From: Papio anubis | Lineage: Eukaryota; Chordata; Mammalia; Primates; Cercopithecidae | Length of the DNA stretch: 64,000 nucleotides | Direction: 5' to 3' | Assembly: GCF_008728515.1 (NCBI RefSeq) | Contig: NC_044991.1 | Span: 36,722,968-36,786,967, forward strand | Part shown: positions 11,836 through 23,434 of the stretch, piece after piece | Layout: each line of letters begins with the position of its first letter | Position numbering within the stretch: position 1 is the stretch's first letter | Translations under genes and position numbers: made by a program | Notes under the pieces: model-generated | The model's input: only the letters and a program-made list of their open reading frames with translations | What the model was told of the DNA's origin: nothing | The model's database searches: none

Positions 11836-12364
11836 TGAGTGTGTGTGTGAGAGTGTGTGAATGTGTACGTGTGTGGGGGGGTGTGTATATATGCATGTGT
11901 GTGAGTGTGTGAATGCAAATAAATGTTGAGGTGTGCTTGTATGTGGAGTCACAGTGTGTGTGGAGTGTGCATGTGTGTAAATGTTTGTGGGTCCACAGGT
12001 GTGAAGTGGTAAATGGATTACATGTGTGTGGGAGTGTGGAGTGGGAGTAGATGCATGTTAGGGTGTGAAGTGTGGAGTCTTTATGTGAAGTGGGAGTGTG
12101 TGTGTGGAGTGTGTGTGGTGAGTGCATGTGGTGGGGAATGTGGTGGTGAAGTGAGTGGAGTGCATGTGTGGGATCAGGAGTGGTGTGGTGTGGGTGCATG
12201 TGTGGGGGAGTGTGCATGTGGGAGTGTGTAAATGTGTGTGTGTAAATGTGTGTGAGTGCATGTGTGTGTGGGAGTGTGTATTCATGTGGGAGTGTGTAAA
12301 TGTGTGTGTTGGTGTGAATGTATGTATATGTGGGGGGTGTAGTGTGTGTGTGTGTGTGTGTGTG
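11836..12364. repeat. GT-rich minisatellite / microsatellite
   Basis: About 530 bp built from variants of 'gtgtgtg', 'gagtgtgtaaatgtgtgtg' and 'gggagtgtg', almost without C on the + strand, ending in a pure (GT)n at about 12341-12363. The 222-codon His/Thr-rich frame on the minus strand is a by-product of this composition. Confidence 0.95.
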
Positions 12365-12439
12365 GGAAGGAGGTTGGAAATCCAATAGACTGACCTCCTT
12401 TGTGCTTATCAATAACACTCTTCTGAAAAATAATACACA

Positions 12440-12990
12440 GATGATTCCCCAGTTTAAAACCTGTCCTGGGTGAATAGGGGTACCTTTGACAGTAATGTAA
12501 GCAGATGGGGAGGGTCTCCAGGGACCTTAGAAATTTAATCAACTTAAGCAATTGGCCTGTTTTACAGCCTCCTGCCTTGCAGCTGGTTTTCTCCCAAACC
12601 TTGAGTGGAATGAGGTCACCTAGTCATTGGAACCAGCTCCTGACAGACCTCAGCAACTTACAGACAGACCCAAGTGAACTTTCCACATGATGCTAGCATC
12701 TCCGCCCTGGGAGGAGCCACAGCTTCATCACCATAACATGCGACCTATATGCTGGCGTGATGACTCGCTGCGTCTGTGCCACCGGGACCCCTCCTCCACA
12801 TGCCATGGCGCATTCTCTCCCTTCTCCATTGCCCCATAAAGCCCTCCTGTCTCTTTCTCTTGGGGAAGCACTCCTTTGGAAAGTATTCCTGTGCTCTCCT
12901 TAGGAATAAAAATCCTATTGATCAAGACCTGAATTCTCATGGAGAGTTGTTACTCATCAGGCAAACAAACCCCAGGTTTTGGGGGTAACA
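12440..12990 (+). mobile_element. Probable solo LTR (ERV1-like, family not named)
   Basis: There is an AATAAA signal at about 12904, preceded by 'ttgccccataaagccctcctg' and 'tctttctcttggggaagcac'. The element ends in a canonical CA: 'caggttttgggggtaaca' at 12990. That ending resembles the LTR end at 54721. The left border is a guess and I found no target-site duplication. Confidence 0.45.
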
Positions 12991-14850
12991 CTAGTTCGGA
13001 GATGAATATGAAGTGTGGCTTTGGGCCTGTCGAATCTGAGAGATGACGGAAATGCAGGCAGAGCTGCCCTCCTGGCACCCAGAAACCTGAGACTGAGGCT
13101 GAAAGGAGTTGGCAGACCTGGAAGCTGCAAGAGGAACTCGTGCTTGTGGCTTATCGTTCTGCATTTGCCATCTTGAAATTCTTGTATTAATTTTGGATTT
13201 GTGTTTTGCAACTGAATCCCATGGGACAACTGGGCACAGGCCAGGTGTTGGAGCCGCGTCTCGCACATGGTCTTGCAGTCCAAAACTTCGGATGAGTTCT
13301 AGGCCGCCTGCTCCCTGCCCCAACTCCCCGCACCAGCCCCAGGCTTCCTCATGGCCATGGCCACCCTCTGCTTGGGGCAGTGACCTGGTTACATCAGTAG
13401 GACAAAACTGTGTCCTGGCATTGCCCGCTGTCCCTAGTGAACACCTGAGTGAGGCCAGCACAGGTTAGGATCAAGTGTTCACTGTGGAGTATCAGGGCAG
13501 GACAAGGCCATCCCCAACCCCCTGCAAGACTGGCAGCACCTACACATTCAGCCAGTGACTTGGCGGAAGGCATTTTGCTCATGACCAATCCAGATGCCTT
13601 GAGATGCCAGGGATGGTCTCCCAGCTGCAGCTGAAGTCAGAGGTGGGTCAGGGGAGACAGGCTGGGCTCCTGGACTTTTGGTGAATTAGGGGAATATTTT
13701 CAGTAGAGTGGAAGGACACACCACATTGGAAGGGGCTGTGGTGATATCAAAACAGAGGCATACCTAGAAGCAGAAGGAAGGAATGAGAGCAAGCATCAAG
13801 AAAAGATTTCTTTGAGATGCAGACAGCCTGGAGGAAGAAGACCTAGTAGCACAGGAGAATCAGAGAAAGGAGGAGTGTGGTGGACAGCAAGGCATGCTGA
13901 CTCCATCTCCTTCCACACTTGCAGCCCTGCTGGGGAAAGCACTGCCTCCAGGGGCCTCCAGTCATCAGAGCCTTAGGGTCTGGATCAGAGAGTGCCCCAC
14001 CCACACTGAAACCCCTCCCAGGCTGTCCCAGGTCCCACGGCTGATTGTTATGGGAGTGGAGAGCTGGCTATCTTGACCAACTCAGGCCAACTCAGAAAGG
14101 CCCTCCTGCTGCAGAGCTCCCTATGGAGCTGGCCAAGGCCGTCCTTGGATGGGAATCACAGCTTCACTTCTCCCTCTGCCCTCTCCTGCCTCCTTCCCTC
14201 CCCTTCTACAGGTGCTGTCCCCGCTGCTTCATATACGGCCTGCACACTCCATGTCAGAGCCTGATTCCTGAGGACCCTTCTTGTGGCGGGTGGGATCAAG
14301 GGCCCATGAGATTGTGGACAGAACAATAGGGACCTATGGGATCTCTGGGGCATGGGTGGAGAGGCCAGACTTCTAAGAGAGGCCTGAGATTCAAGCACCA
14401 AGCCATTGGTCCCACCCAGCCCACCAGCTCTGAACGACAACCCACTGAAGATCGACATCCCATGAACCCCATGGTTTGTGTGTGAGCAGCCCTCTTGAAC
14501 CATCAGACCAGCCGGGTGGCACCTGAATTAGCTCTCAAGCCCCCCAGGCATTGGTCACATTCGTAGACCTGAAATACTTAGAAATAAATGCTATATGTAA
14601 TCAATTGTGTGATATTGAGCTGTTCAAGTTTAATTACACTGGAATTACACCCTAGAAGTATGGAATGATCCATGATAATGCCAAAATAATAACAAGGGGA
14701 AAATAAGTATAAACAAGACAACTCCATTTAGAATCACATCCAAAACTCACATACCAGGCCTGGGAGCTCCCGATCCATCATTATCAATAAAAGACGGCAT
14801 AGGACCTGCTCAAGCCAGTTGTCTGATGACGTGGCCCCTACGGAGCAAGT
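12991..14850. other. Unannotated, GC-richer interval
   Basis: Several overlapping frames of 95-156 codons occur on both strands (for example 12991-13461 minus, 13109-13468 plus). None has a recognisable domain, and their mutual overlap argues against coding. No repeat family recognised. Confidence 0.4.
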
Positions 14851-15185
14851 GTTTCGTTTTGTTTTGCTGTGGGTTTTTTTGTTTTTTGTTTTTTGTTTTT
14901 TGTTTTGAGACAGTCTCACTCTGTCACCAAGGCTGGAGTGAAGTGGTGCCATCTCAGCTCACTGTAAGCTCCGCCTCCCGAGTTCATGCCATCCTCCTGC
15001 TTCAGCCTCCCGAGTAGCTGGGACTACAGGTGCCCGCCACCATGCCAGGCTAATTTTTTGTATTTTTAGTAGAGACGTGGTTTCACGATGTTAGCCAGGA
15101 TAGTCTCTATCTCCTGACCTCATGATCCGCCCTCCTCAGCCTCCCAAAGTGCTGGGATTACAGGCGTGAGCCACTGCGCCTGGCC
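14851..15185 (-). mobile_element. AluY-like SINE with target-site duplication
   Basis: A reverse Alu with a long T-rich (TTTTTTG)n tail. It contains 'ttagccaggatagtctctat' and 'ctcatgatccgccc', close to the AluY diagnostic region. 'cggagcaagt' (14841-14850) and 'cggagtaagt' (15186-15195) flank it. Confidence 0.93.
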
Positions 15186-15439
15186 CGGAGTAAGTTTTTA
15201 TGCTCCTCTTCAACATCTTCCCTTCCTCTGAGACTGAAGAGCAGGAGGAGAATTTTGGAGAACGGGGATGCTTCCAAGTGAGTTTGTTAAAGTGGACCTG
15301 CTTTCAACCTCTGAGCACAGGAATCATTTCTTATGCTTTACTATCATTATAGAGGAAGGATAGGATGTAAGATGCTATGCAAAACACAGAATGAGTCTGC
15401 TTTTCTTTCTATTAGATTTATGCCCTAAATTTATTAATT

Positions 15440-15930
15440 CTAAAAATATAAGACATATACAAAAAATTCTCAAATCTGTGATAAAGAGACAAACCTCAGA
15501 GGGCAAAGGACATGAACAGGAAATACACCTGAGGAATACAGCTAATGTGCAATGAAGTGTTCTAGCTTACAAACTGAAATAACAATGTGACAGCCTTTTT
15601 CTTCTATCGTAACAGCAATACTTTAAAAAGGGACGCAACCCAGTGTCAAGGGTGGAGGGCAAAGGGTACTTTCGTACAATATGATGGGCATGTACTACCT
15701 TTCTGGAGATCAGGTTGGCAATATGTGTCCTAAGGAAAGGGTCATTCGTGACCTGTAAAGATTTGCCCACAGAGACATTCATTGCAACACTGTTTGTAGT
15801 AGTGAAAACTAAAACCAACTGAAGTGTAATCACAGCATTGGTGAAATCAATCATAGTACATCTAAAACAGAATAATACAATACAATCACAGAAAAAGAAT
15901 GCAGTATATTTGGGGAGTGGAGGAGAGTAA
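15440..15930 (+). mobile_element. Ancient L1/HAL1-like fragment
   Basis: 'gggcaaaggacatgaacagg', 'tggcaatatgtgtcctaagg' and 'tttgtagtagtgaaaacta' match the late ORF2/3' region of old mammalian L1 or HAL1 in sense orientation. A MIR interrupts it at 15935, and it seems to resume at 16170-16290. Confidence 0.6.
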
Positions 15931-15934
15931 AATA

Positions 15935-16160
15935 ACAGTGATTAAAAGCGTAGGCTCCAGAATCATACTGCCTGGCTTTAAATCCTACCTGTTCACTCAC
16001 AGCTGTGTTAATTGCTCTCAGCCTCAGCTTCCCTCCATTGGATGAGGACAATCACGGCATCTTCATAGGGTTGTGGCAAGAAGGCAATGAGACAATGCTT
16101 GAAAATGCTTGGCAGAGGATTTGACGTAGAGTTAAGTACTCAGTAAGTGTCATATAGTAA
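15935..16160 (+). repeat. MIR SINE inside an old L1
   Basis: The MIR pattern is 'gcgtaggctccagaatcata', 'ctgcctggctttaaatccta', then 'tcatagggttgtggcaag' and 'ttaagtactcagtaagtg'. Old L1-like sequence lies on both sides. Confidence 0.75.
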
Positions 16161-16169
16161 TAGTAGTAG

Positions 16170-16290
16170 CACTGGTGTTTACCAACATGGAAAGATGCTC
16201 ACTGAAGGTAAGTGATTAAAAAGATACATAATGTACTAACTAGAATCAACGGACTGAGAGCTTATTAAACAGAAATAAATGAAAGAGAAA
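16170..16290 (+). mobile_element. Continuation of the old L1/HAL1-like fragment
   Basis: 'catggaaagatgctcactga' and 'gtgattaaaaagatacataatg' look like the downstream part of the L1/HAL1 piece at 15440-15930, split by the MIR. Confidence 0.45.
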
Positions 16291-16419
16291 GGATAGCTGA
16301 AAATATACTTAAGTCTTGCATGACTGTCAAGTTACGTGGTGAAAACTGGAAGCCTTGTGGAACATTTTGGCACAAATAAAATCTTTTGTCTGAGTGATCT
16401 AAATGGGGCGCTTTCTTGC

Positions 16420-16737
16420 TTTTTTGTGTGTTTATTTTTATTCTGAGACAGTCTCACTCCGTCACCCAGGCTGGAGTGCAGTGGTGCGGTCTCAGCTCAC
16501 TGCAACTTCCGTCTCCTGGGTTTCAGCGATTCTCCTGCCGCAGTCTCCCCCGGTGGCTGGGACTACAGGCACCCACCACTATGCCCAGCTAATTGTTTTT
16601 GTATTTTTAGTAGAGACAGGGTTTCACCCTGTTGGCCAGGTTGTCTCAAACTCCTGACCTCAAATGATCAGCCCACTTAGGCCTCCCAAAGTGCTGGGAT
16701 TATAGGCATGAGCCACCGCGCCCAGTCTCTCATTTTT
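16420..16737 (-). mobile_element. Alu SINE
   Basis: Reverse Alu: 'gagacagtctcactccgtc', 'gtgctgggattataggcatg', end 'ccaccgcgcccagtc'. S-type appearance; the subfamily was not tested. Confidence 0.93.
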
Positions 16738-18137
16738 TCTTGACAAAATATTCACTTTGCTATTCTTTGCCTCTGTTGGGGTTTCCTGCTGGTCGGGAGT
16801 GGCTTACAGATTCTTAGAGGAATCTGTTGGTGACTCAGGTGAGATTTTCTGGAAGACGTGGTGTCTTAGACAAGCTTCTGATAAACAAGTTCCTTTGAGA
16901 AGCCCGTGAATCCGCCTGGCTGAGTAACCAGTGAACAGGAGAGAAGACAAACCTGGCAGGCAGTTTCATCCTCCCTGGGGGTCATGAACCTATATGGGAA
17001 ACAGCCTGGAGAAGGAAAAAGGAATTTTGGTTAAGAGGATAGCAGAGGAAACTCAAGTTCTTCAAGGTTACTGGATGAGCTCATGAAGTAAACACCCAGA
17101 TCTGAATCACTGCGGACAAAGGAAGTCAGTAAGAACACAGCAGAAAGGGTCGGGGGTGAGCACATCATTTTAAAACGAGTCCCAGTGTTTGTGGAGGTCA
17201 CATGACACTGTGTTGCACAAAGGGTGGAGCTAGACCCTAATTCTACCCTCGCTGGAGCTTTTTTTCATCATCCCAAATCTGCATTTGTAGTATTTTTCTC
17301 CCTTTGGGGTGGATATTCTGTTCCCTACCTTCCAGTAGAATTGATAGAAGAAATACACCAATGGTAGTGAAGTCTGTGTGGGAAATGAAGATTGAGGGTT
17401 TATCAACATCTTTCCTGTTGTAATGCAAAGTGAACTCCCAAGTTCAGCTGCGCCTGCAACTGCAATCCTGACCCCAGACCTGAACATGAAGGAGATTGTT
17501 GATAACGCTTAAAGGAAACTCAAGGTGGCTTGGAGACCCCGGGACGTCGTATTGGGTAGGCAGGAGCTTCCAAGAGACCAGGTCAGCAGAAGCATTGCTC
17601 CCACATCCTCAGACACTCCTCTACACCCCTGGTTGCAGCAGGGGTCTGCTGAGTGCAAGGGAGCCCTTTGAAGAGATGGGATGGGGCTCCCCATGCATGT
17701 TTGCCTCCTTAGGGTCAATCTGTTCAAAATATGTTTCCCTATTGCCTACAGTGTGTAAGGAGTTAGCAGCCACATACAAGCTTCTCCCACAGGGCTTGCT
17801 ATCCAGTGGACCTTCCAAGAGTGGTTAAATAGAATGGAACCAAAAGAAACCAGAAACTGCAGCTGGAAACACAAAGTACAGCTCTAAGCCCCAGACAGTG
17901 CCAGCTGAACCAGTGCTATGCCCACCCTTAGGGTTCTCCTTTCCTGAGATTATAGAAACTTCAGGAAAATTTTAGCCTTTGAAATATTCCTGGTTAAACT
18001 GATCCCTCTTGGTCTTTGTACCACAAGAGGTGTTTGAACCACAGCATTTCAGCATTAACTTACAGACTGAGTTGAGAACCATGTTTCCTTATTTGAGGCT
18101 GCTGGTCAACCCAGGCTCACTGTTCTGATACTCTTCC
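16738..18137. other. Unannotated interval
   Basis: I recognise no interspersed repeat and no exon. Confidence 0.4.
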
Positions 18138-18200
18138 ATGAACTTGGAGTCAGACAAACCTGAATTTGAGCCCAGGCTCTGCCTAGCAATCTTACCACCT
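18138..18200 (+). repeat. Short MIR fragment
   Basis: 'cttggagtcagacaaacctg' and 'aatttgagcccaggctctgcc' match the 5' part of the MIR core. It ends at the hAT-like element that follows. Confidence 0.6.
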
Positions 18201-18210
18201 TTCATGTGTC

Positions 18211-18732
18211 CAGCGTTTCTCCAAGTGTGAATGGGGCCCTGAGAATCTTTCAGGGGGCCTGTGTGGTTTAAAAATATTCATAGTAATATCAAGAAGTTAT
18301 TTATTTTTTCCATTCTCCTTTTCTCACAAGTGTACAGTGGAGTTTCTCAGAGGCTACAGGAAGTGTGTCATCTCAGCAGATCGAATGCAGAAGCAGTTAT
18401 GAGAATCCAGCTATCTTCTATTAAGCCAGACATTAAAATAATTTGGGAAAGAAATGTAAAACTGCCACTTCACTCACTTCCCAGCCCTGGTTCTTACCAC
18501 ACTCATTGATTTTTTTTGTTTTGGATAATAGTTATTTTTTAATACAATGAGTCATGCTAATATGTAATGGGATTAATACTCTTACTTTAAAAATGTATAA
18601 TTAAATTTAATTTTTTTCAGTTAAAAAAATCAGTACATTTGGATAGAGATAACCCACACAAACAAAAACTCCTTGAGGTCCTCAATTTTTAAGAGAGTAA
18701 TGGGGTCCTGAGACTAAAAAGTTTGAAAACAG
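18211..18732 (+). mobile_element. hAT-like non-autonomous DNA transposon fossil
   Basis: It starts 'cagcgtttctccaagtgtg' and ends 'actaaaaagtttgaaaacag', an imperfect terminal inverted repeat of the kind in hAT elements. Inside are 'gagaatccagctatcttcta' and 'gataacccacacaaacaaa', then 'ggggtcctgagac', a pattern I remember from hAT-type fossils. I cannot fix the family name. Confidence 0.5.
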
Positions 18733-18823
18733 CCCACCCTAGTTCATTCATTTTCCCACTCGAATACAGTGGCTTTGTTTCTTATTTCACGGAGACAGCA
18801 AAATCAATCAGAAGAAAGGATAA

Positions 18824-19088
18824 CTGGCTGTGCAAGGTGGCTCACGCTTGTAATCCCAACACTTTAAGAGGCCAAGGCAAGAGCCCAGGAGTTCAAGACC
18901 AGCCTGGACAACATAGGGAGACCTTGTCTCTACTAAAAAATAAAAATAAATTAGCTGGGCATGGTGGTGCACACCTGTAGTCCCACCTACTCGGGAGGCT
19001 GAGGTCAGAGTTCAACGCTACAGTGAGTTATGATCATACCACTGCACTCCAACCTAGGAGATAGAGTGAGTCCCTGTCTCAAAAAAAT
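18824..19088 (+). mobile_element. AluJ-like SINE
   Basis: Forward Alu from 'ctggctgtgcaaggtggctc' through 'ttagctgggcatggtggtgc' to 'gtccctgtctcaaaaaaa'. It has internal deletions and many substitutions, so it is old. Confidence 0.92.
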
Positions 19089-19089
19089 G

Positions 19090-20590
19090 AGGGAGAACAG
19101 CCTCATATTCCCACCACTAACTTCCCAGCCCGGCTACATCTGTCCCCATGCAGCCTCCTTCCCTCCAGCTCCATACATAAATTGACCCATCTTCTATCCA
19201 AATTTAGTTCACCGCTCTTGCCCAGACCCCATCTCCTCTACCCCTTCCCAGGGATTCTTCTCTGTAATTCTCGCTCCTACACCATGGATTTCTTCTTGGA
19301 CTACCCTCAGCAGCATGCAAACATGTTCCAGTTTCTCTGTCTTCAAAAGCTCCTCCCAGGACTCCACATTCTTCTTTATCTACTGAACCATTCCCCCATG
19401 TGCCCTCATAACAAAGCTCCTAGACATAGCCTGTTTTGACATCTCCATTGATTCACTTCTCTTTTTCTCTTTAATCCATGCCACTGAGCACATTCTTTGA
19501 GGTCATAATGGATCTTATTTTGCCAAATCCAATGGACAATGCCATATCTTTGTCTTATGCAAACTTTGAGCAACATTTGGAATAGTTGGTTACTCCCACC
19601 TCCTGAAAACACTTTCTTCACATGTTTCTAAGAACCCACACCCTCCTCGTTCTCCCTACCCTACTGACCACTTCTTCACAGCCCTTTCTCCAGGCTCCTC
19701 CTTCTGCACTTTAAGTGTTAGGGTACCTGAGGCTCAGCCTTGGGCTCTTCTCTTCTCTCTCTACCTCCTTCTCCTGGCGATCTCTGTCCCTTAGTTCCAA
19801 ACACCATTTCTATGCTGATGACACCCATATGTATATTTCTGCCTTATATATCTTCCCTAAGTTCCAGATGCAGCCGTCAATTATCTCCTTAACATATCAA
19901 TGTGGTTGTCAAATAGGCATTTAAAACTCAGTATGTCCAAGAAAAACTTTATTTTTAACCCACCCCAAGCTCCTTCCTCCTGCAGTCTTACCCTCTTGGA
20001 ATATGGCACAACCATCCACCCAGTGGCTCAGACAAAAAGCCTGGGAGTCATTTTTGACTCCTCTCTACTTCTCACACCCCATATCCAATCCATCAATAAA
20101 GCCTGACTGCTTCTTGTCACCCCCATGGCTGACACTCTGTCCAAGCCACCATCATCTTACACAGGGACTACAGCAATAGCTCCTAACTGATCTTTCAGCC
20201 TTCAGCAGTTCACTTTCTACACCAAAAATCAGAATATATCACTGTACTCAAAGCCCAACCATGGTTTACTTACTATTGTACCTGGAATCACAGAACATGG
20301 TACAACTCCAAGGTTTTTGTGGTCTAGTCCATGCCTCCCTCTCCAGCCCTGGTTCTTAACCCATACTCACTCTTGCCATCTACCTTGCCCCTGTGACCTC
20401 ATCTCCCACCTCCCTGTGCCCCAGACACATTGGTCTTCCTTCTTGCTGTCCTGGAACAAACCAATCTGTTCTTGTTCAATCTGCCAAGAATGTCCTTCCC
20501 TATTCTTTCACATGGCTCACTTCTTCACATCATTTAAATGTCACCTGCTCAGAGACCCTTCCCCAAACACTCTAAAATAATCTCTTCTAT
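19090..20590 (+). mobile_element. L2 LINE, RT C-terminal part to 3' end
   Basis: The most telling part is 19700-20580. A frame at 19715-19924 carries YADDTHMYI, the catalytic box of CR1/L2-clade reverse transcriptases (DNA at 19811). The next frame (19900-20106) holds 'NLGV'-like core residues (KSLGVIFDSS). Then come nucleotide hallmarks of the L2 3' end such as 'aagccaccatcatctta' and 'catttaaatgtcacctgctc'. 19090-19700 may be its upstream part. It is not a functional element. Confidence 0.7.
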
Positions 20591-20624
20591 TAGTTAGGTT
20601 GCATTCAGCTGCAAGTAACTGCTT

Positions 20625-20696
20625 AAACAATATAGACATTTAATAATTAAACAATATATACATTTAATAATTAAACAATATAGACATTTAATAATT
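20625..20696. repeat. Three tandem 24-bp AT-rich units
   Basis: The unit 'aaacaatatagacatttaat'+'aatt' repeats three times (20625-20648, 20649-20672, 20673-20696), with one G/T difference in the second copy. Confidence 0.95.
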
Positions 20697-21559
20697 AACA
20701 AGACCCATAAGAGAAATAAGCAAAAAATTTACATCACCTATGATCACACATTGTAAATAATTTTAGAAATCTCTCCCAGCCTTTTTCCTATGAAAATGTA
20801 ACTATTTTAAATCTATTTGGGACCATTCTAGAAATATAGTATTATCTTAGATTTTAATTTAATATTAAATGATAAATGTTTTACCAAGTCTTGTGCCAAC
20901 AAAATCACAAGCTCCTTGAACTGTAGGAAACCTTGGAAATTATTTAGTTCTGGCTCAGCATGCAAACTTTACAAGATGAGGCACCTGAGGGCTGAGTTGT
21001 TTGAGTTTCTCCAAAATGTTTTAATATCTCAGTGATTTTCAGTCTGATTAAGCTGAGGGAGAGCCAGAAAGCCTGGACCTATTGGTTGCTTTGTGTGCAT
21101 AATCAGCTAAGGGCATGTGTCTCTTTATCCCACAGAAACTGGGCTGCCAGCAGAGCTCTGCTTATCCCTTAGTGATTTTGCTGACAAATATGTTATCCCT
21201 CTATACCTTTCTGTCAACAACTCTCCCTCAGGAGAGGTTCAAGACCTCGATAGGATCTGGGCACCAAAGCAAACCTGTCAGACCAGCATACATTGGGAGA
21301 CAGCTGCCTGCTCCGCACCCTTCTTGGGGATCTAGGTGTTTTGTCCAGCTGGCACATTTGCACTTCAGAGGTGGGAGGGGCACATAGCACAGGGGAGTAT
21401 ACCAGGGGAGAGAGCACAGCCAAGCCTTGGGCCATAAGACTGCTCATGGCAAGATGTATCTATGTTCTGTAATGGAATGCCATCACTCTCTATTTTGGAA
21501 ACATGATGGCATGGAGCAACTGAAAGACTGTGGGATGGGTTAAAAACCACGTCCATTGC
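20697..21559. other. Unannotated interval
   Basis: No recognised family or exon. Confidence 0.4.
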
Positions 21560-21690
21560 TTTATTGCTATGGAATCTGGAGCAAGTTCCTCTCTGGTCTT
21601 TAGTTACCTCCTTGGTAAAGACGGAATCATAGTTCCACCTTGTAGAGTTGTAACACCCCCAACATTTGTGTAGGTACTCAATAAGCAGCA
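21560..21690 (+). repeat. MIR SINE fragment
   Basis: 'tggaatctggagcaagttcc', 'cttggtaaagacggaatcat' and 'gtaggtactcaataagcagc' follow the MIR core and 3' half. Confidence 0.55.
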
Positions 21691-21775
21691 GCTGTTATTA
21701 ACAAACTTTCTTTTTCTCCTCTGTAACAGTCTAAGACACAGAGTAGGGGCTCAGTTAATATTTGTTGCATAAATA
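21691..21775 (+). repeat. L2/MIR-type 3' tail
   Basis: 'cacagagtaggggctcagtt' followed by 'aatatttgttgcataaat' matches the shared L2/MIR tail. Short and uncertain. Confidence 0.4.
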
Positions 21776-22099
21776 TGGGACCCAAGCAAATAAGATCAGA
21801 TTACATATTTTGAGACTAAACTACTGAGTCTGCAAGAATAACGGTAATAATTGTTGCCTACACATGATTCTAGAAAAGCCAGAAGCCAGGTCTCTTGAAA
21901 TAGAGATTTTCATACCCTCTTATTCTATCAGGATTTCATTTTGTTCCCAAATCATTTTGACTTAATTAGAGAGAATTTTTTTTTTTACTTTATTTGCCTC
22001 CAAAGAATCAAAATAAATAGTACTCTGTCAGATTTTCTAAGTCATTATCTTATCATATAATACAATTGGTTAAGTTCTTTTCTTCACTACAAAAGTGAC

Positions 22100-22670
22100 A
22101 GTTAATTATAGAAAATTTGAGAAGTACAAAAAAGAAAAAAGGGGCGAAAGTATCACCAATAGCTACAGAAATGTCACCGTATTTTCATGCACACTTAGTC
22201 AATTGTGATCCTACATTATATCCAATTTTATCTTCTGGCTTTTCTCCTTAACATGATGAAATGTAGTTTTCCAAAATATTCCCCTATTGTTCATTCTGTT
22301 ACCAATTGTTCACAATTTTAAATAATGCAAAATGAATATAATTCTTAATTATATGCTGCAGTCAGGGAAACATTTCTTAAGCTAAGTTCCTAGAAGTGAA
22401 ATTATTATTTTAAAAAATACAAACATTCTTTGGTACATACTATTAAAAAGTATTCAAAAATTATTGGAGAAATTTATAATCTTTCACCAGTCCTGGATAT
22501 TCTTATGATAATTGGGAAGAAATATTTCATTTTAAAAATTATAATCTATTTTTTCCCAATGAGGCTGAATGGCATAAAATATTAAATAACAGTATTTTCT
22601 CTTTGGTGAATTATCACATTTTGCTTTTGCCCATGAATTTTTGTGGGTGTGGTGTGATTTTTATTAAATT
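22100..22670 (-). mobile_element. Ancient L1 (L1ME/HAL1-like) 3' part, outer nest
   Basis: Reverse-complement L1 cues occur in order: 'tttctccttaacatgatgaaatg', 'aattcttaattatatgctgc', 'agttcctagaagtgaaatta', 'ttgcttttgcccatgaattt'. It continues after the L1PA insertion at 23171-23434, and again beyond the nested L1 at 35464. Confidence 0.6.
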
Positions 22671-22684
22671 ATATGACACTATAT

Positions 22685-23156
22685 GTATTTTTTTTTACTA
22701 TACTTGAAGTTCTAGGGTACGTGTGCACAACGTGCATGTTTATTACATATGTATACACGTGCCACATTGGTGTGCTGCACCCATTAACTCGTCATTTACA
22801 TTAGGTATATCTCCTAATGCTATCCCTCCCCCCGTTCCCCCTCCCTACAATAGGACCCGATGTATAATGTTCCCCTTCCTGTGTCTAAGTGTTCTCATTG
22901 TTCAATTCCCACCTATGTGTGAGAACATGCGGTGTTTGGTTTTTTGTCCTTGCGATAGTTTGCTGAGAATGATGATTTCCAGCTTCATCCATGTCCCTAC
23001 AAAGGACATGAACTCATCCATTTTATGGCTGCATAGTATTCCATGGTGTATATGTTCCACATTTTCTTAATCCAGTCTATCATTGATGGACATTTGGGTT
23101 GGTTCAAAGTCTTTGCTATTGTGAATAGTGCCACAATAAACATACGCGTGCATGTG
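22685..23156 (-). mobile_element. Short 5'-truncated L1PA with exact 14-bp TSD
   Basis: The L1PA 3' UTR in reverse: 'ctatacttgaagttctaggg', 'ccattaactcgtcatttac', 'gttctcattgttcaattccc', 'gcatagtattccatggtg'. An identical 14-bp duplication, atatgacactatat, lies at 22671-22684 and 23157-23170. The copy is about 470 bp long. Confidence 0.95.
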
Positions 23157-23170
23157 ATATGACACTATAT

Positions 23171-23434
23171 TTTAAGGATTAACGTTTTGTCAAATGTTAT
23201 AATTTTTAAATGTCTTTCTGGATGCATTTTTATTTTGTTTATACACCCTTTTGGAAATTAAAGGGGTTTTAATTTCTGTTTGGACAATTTCTATTAATAT
23301 TCTCATTTATGAGTTTCTTATTGGATTTATCCTTTGAATTACCTTTCCCATTTAAAGATCAGATAAACACTCACTATTATATTTTTAAATGCTTTAATCA
23401 TTTATGTTTTTTGTGGATAGGGTTTGCTTTTACT
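23171..23434 (-). mobile_element. Ancient L1, outer nest (continued)
   Basis: 'ttttaaggattaacgttttg' through 'gatcagataaacactcac' fits the reverse complement of old L1 ORF2 sequence. It stops where the nested L1 begins, and the logical continuation appears at 35464. Confidence 0.5.

Noticed and set aside
11750..12418. 222-codon minus-strand frame rich in His and Thr
   Set aside because: It is the translation of the complementary (CA)-rich strand of a simple repeat. It has no complexity and its ends fall in the repeat flanks.
12991..13468. Overlapping 156- and 119-codon frames on opposite strands
   Set aside because: No recognisable domain, mutual overlap and GC-rich DNA. Chance open frames are likely.
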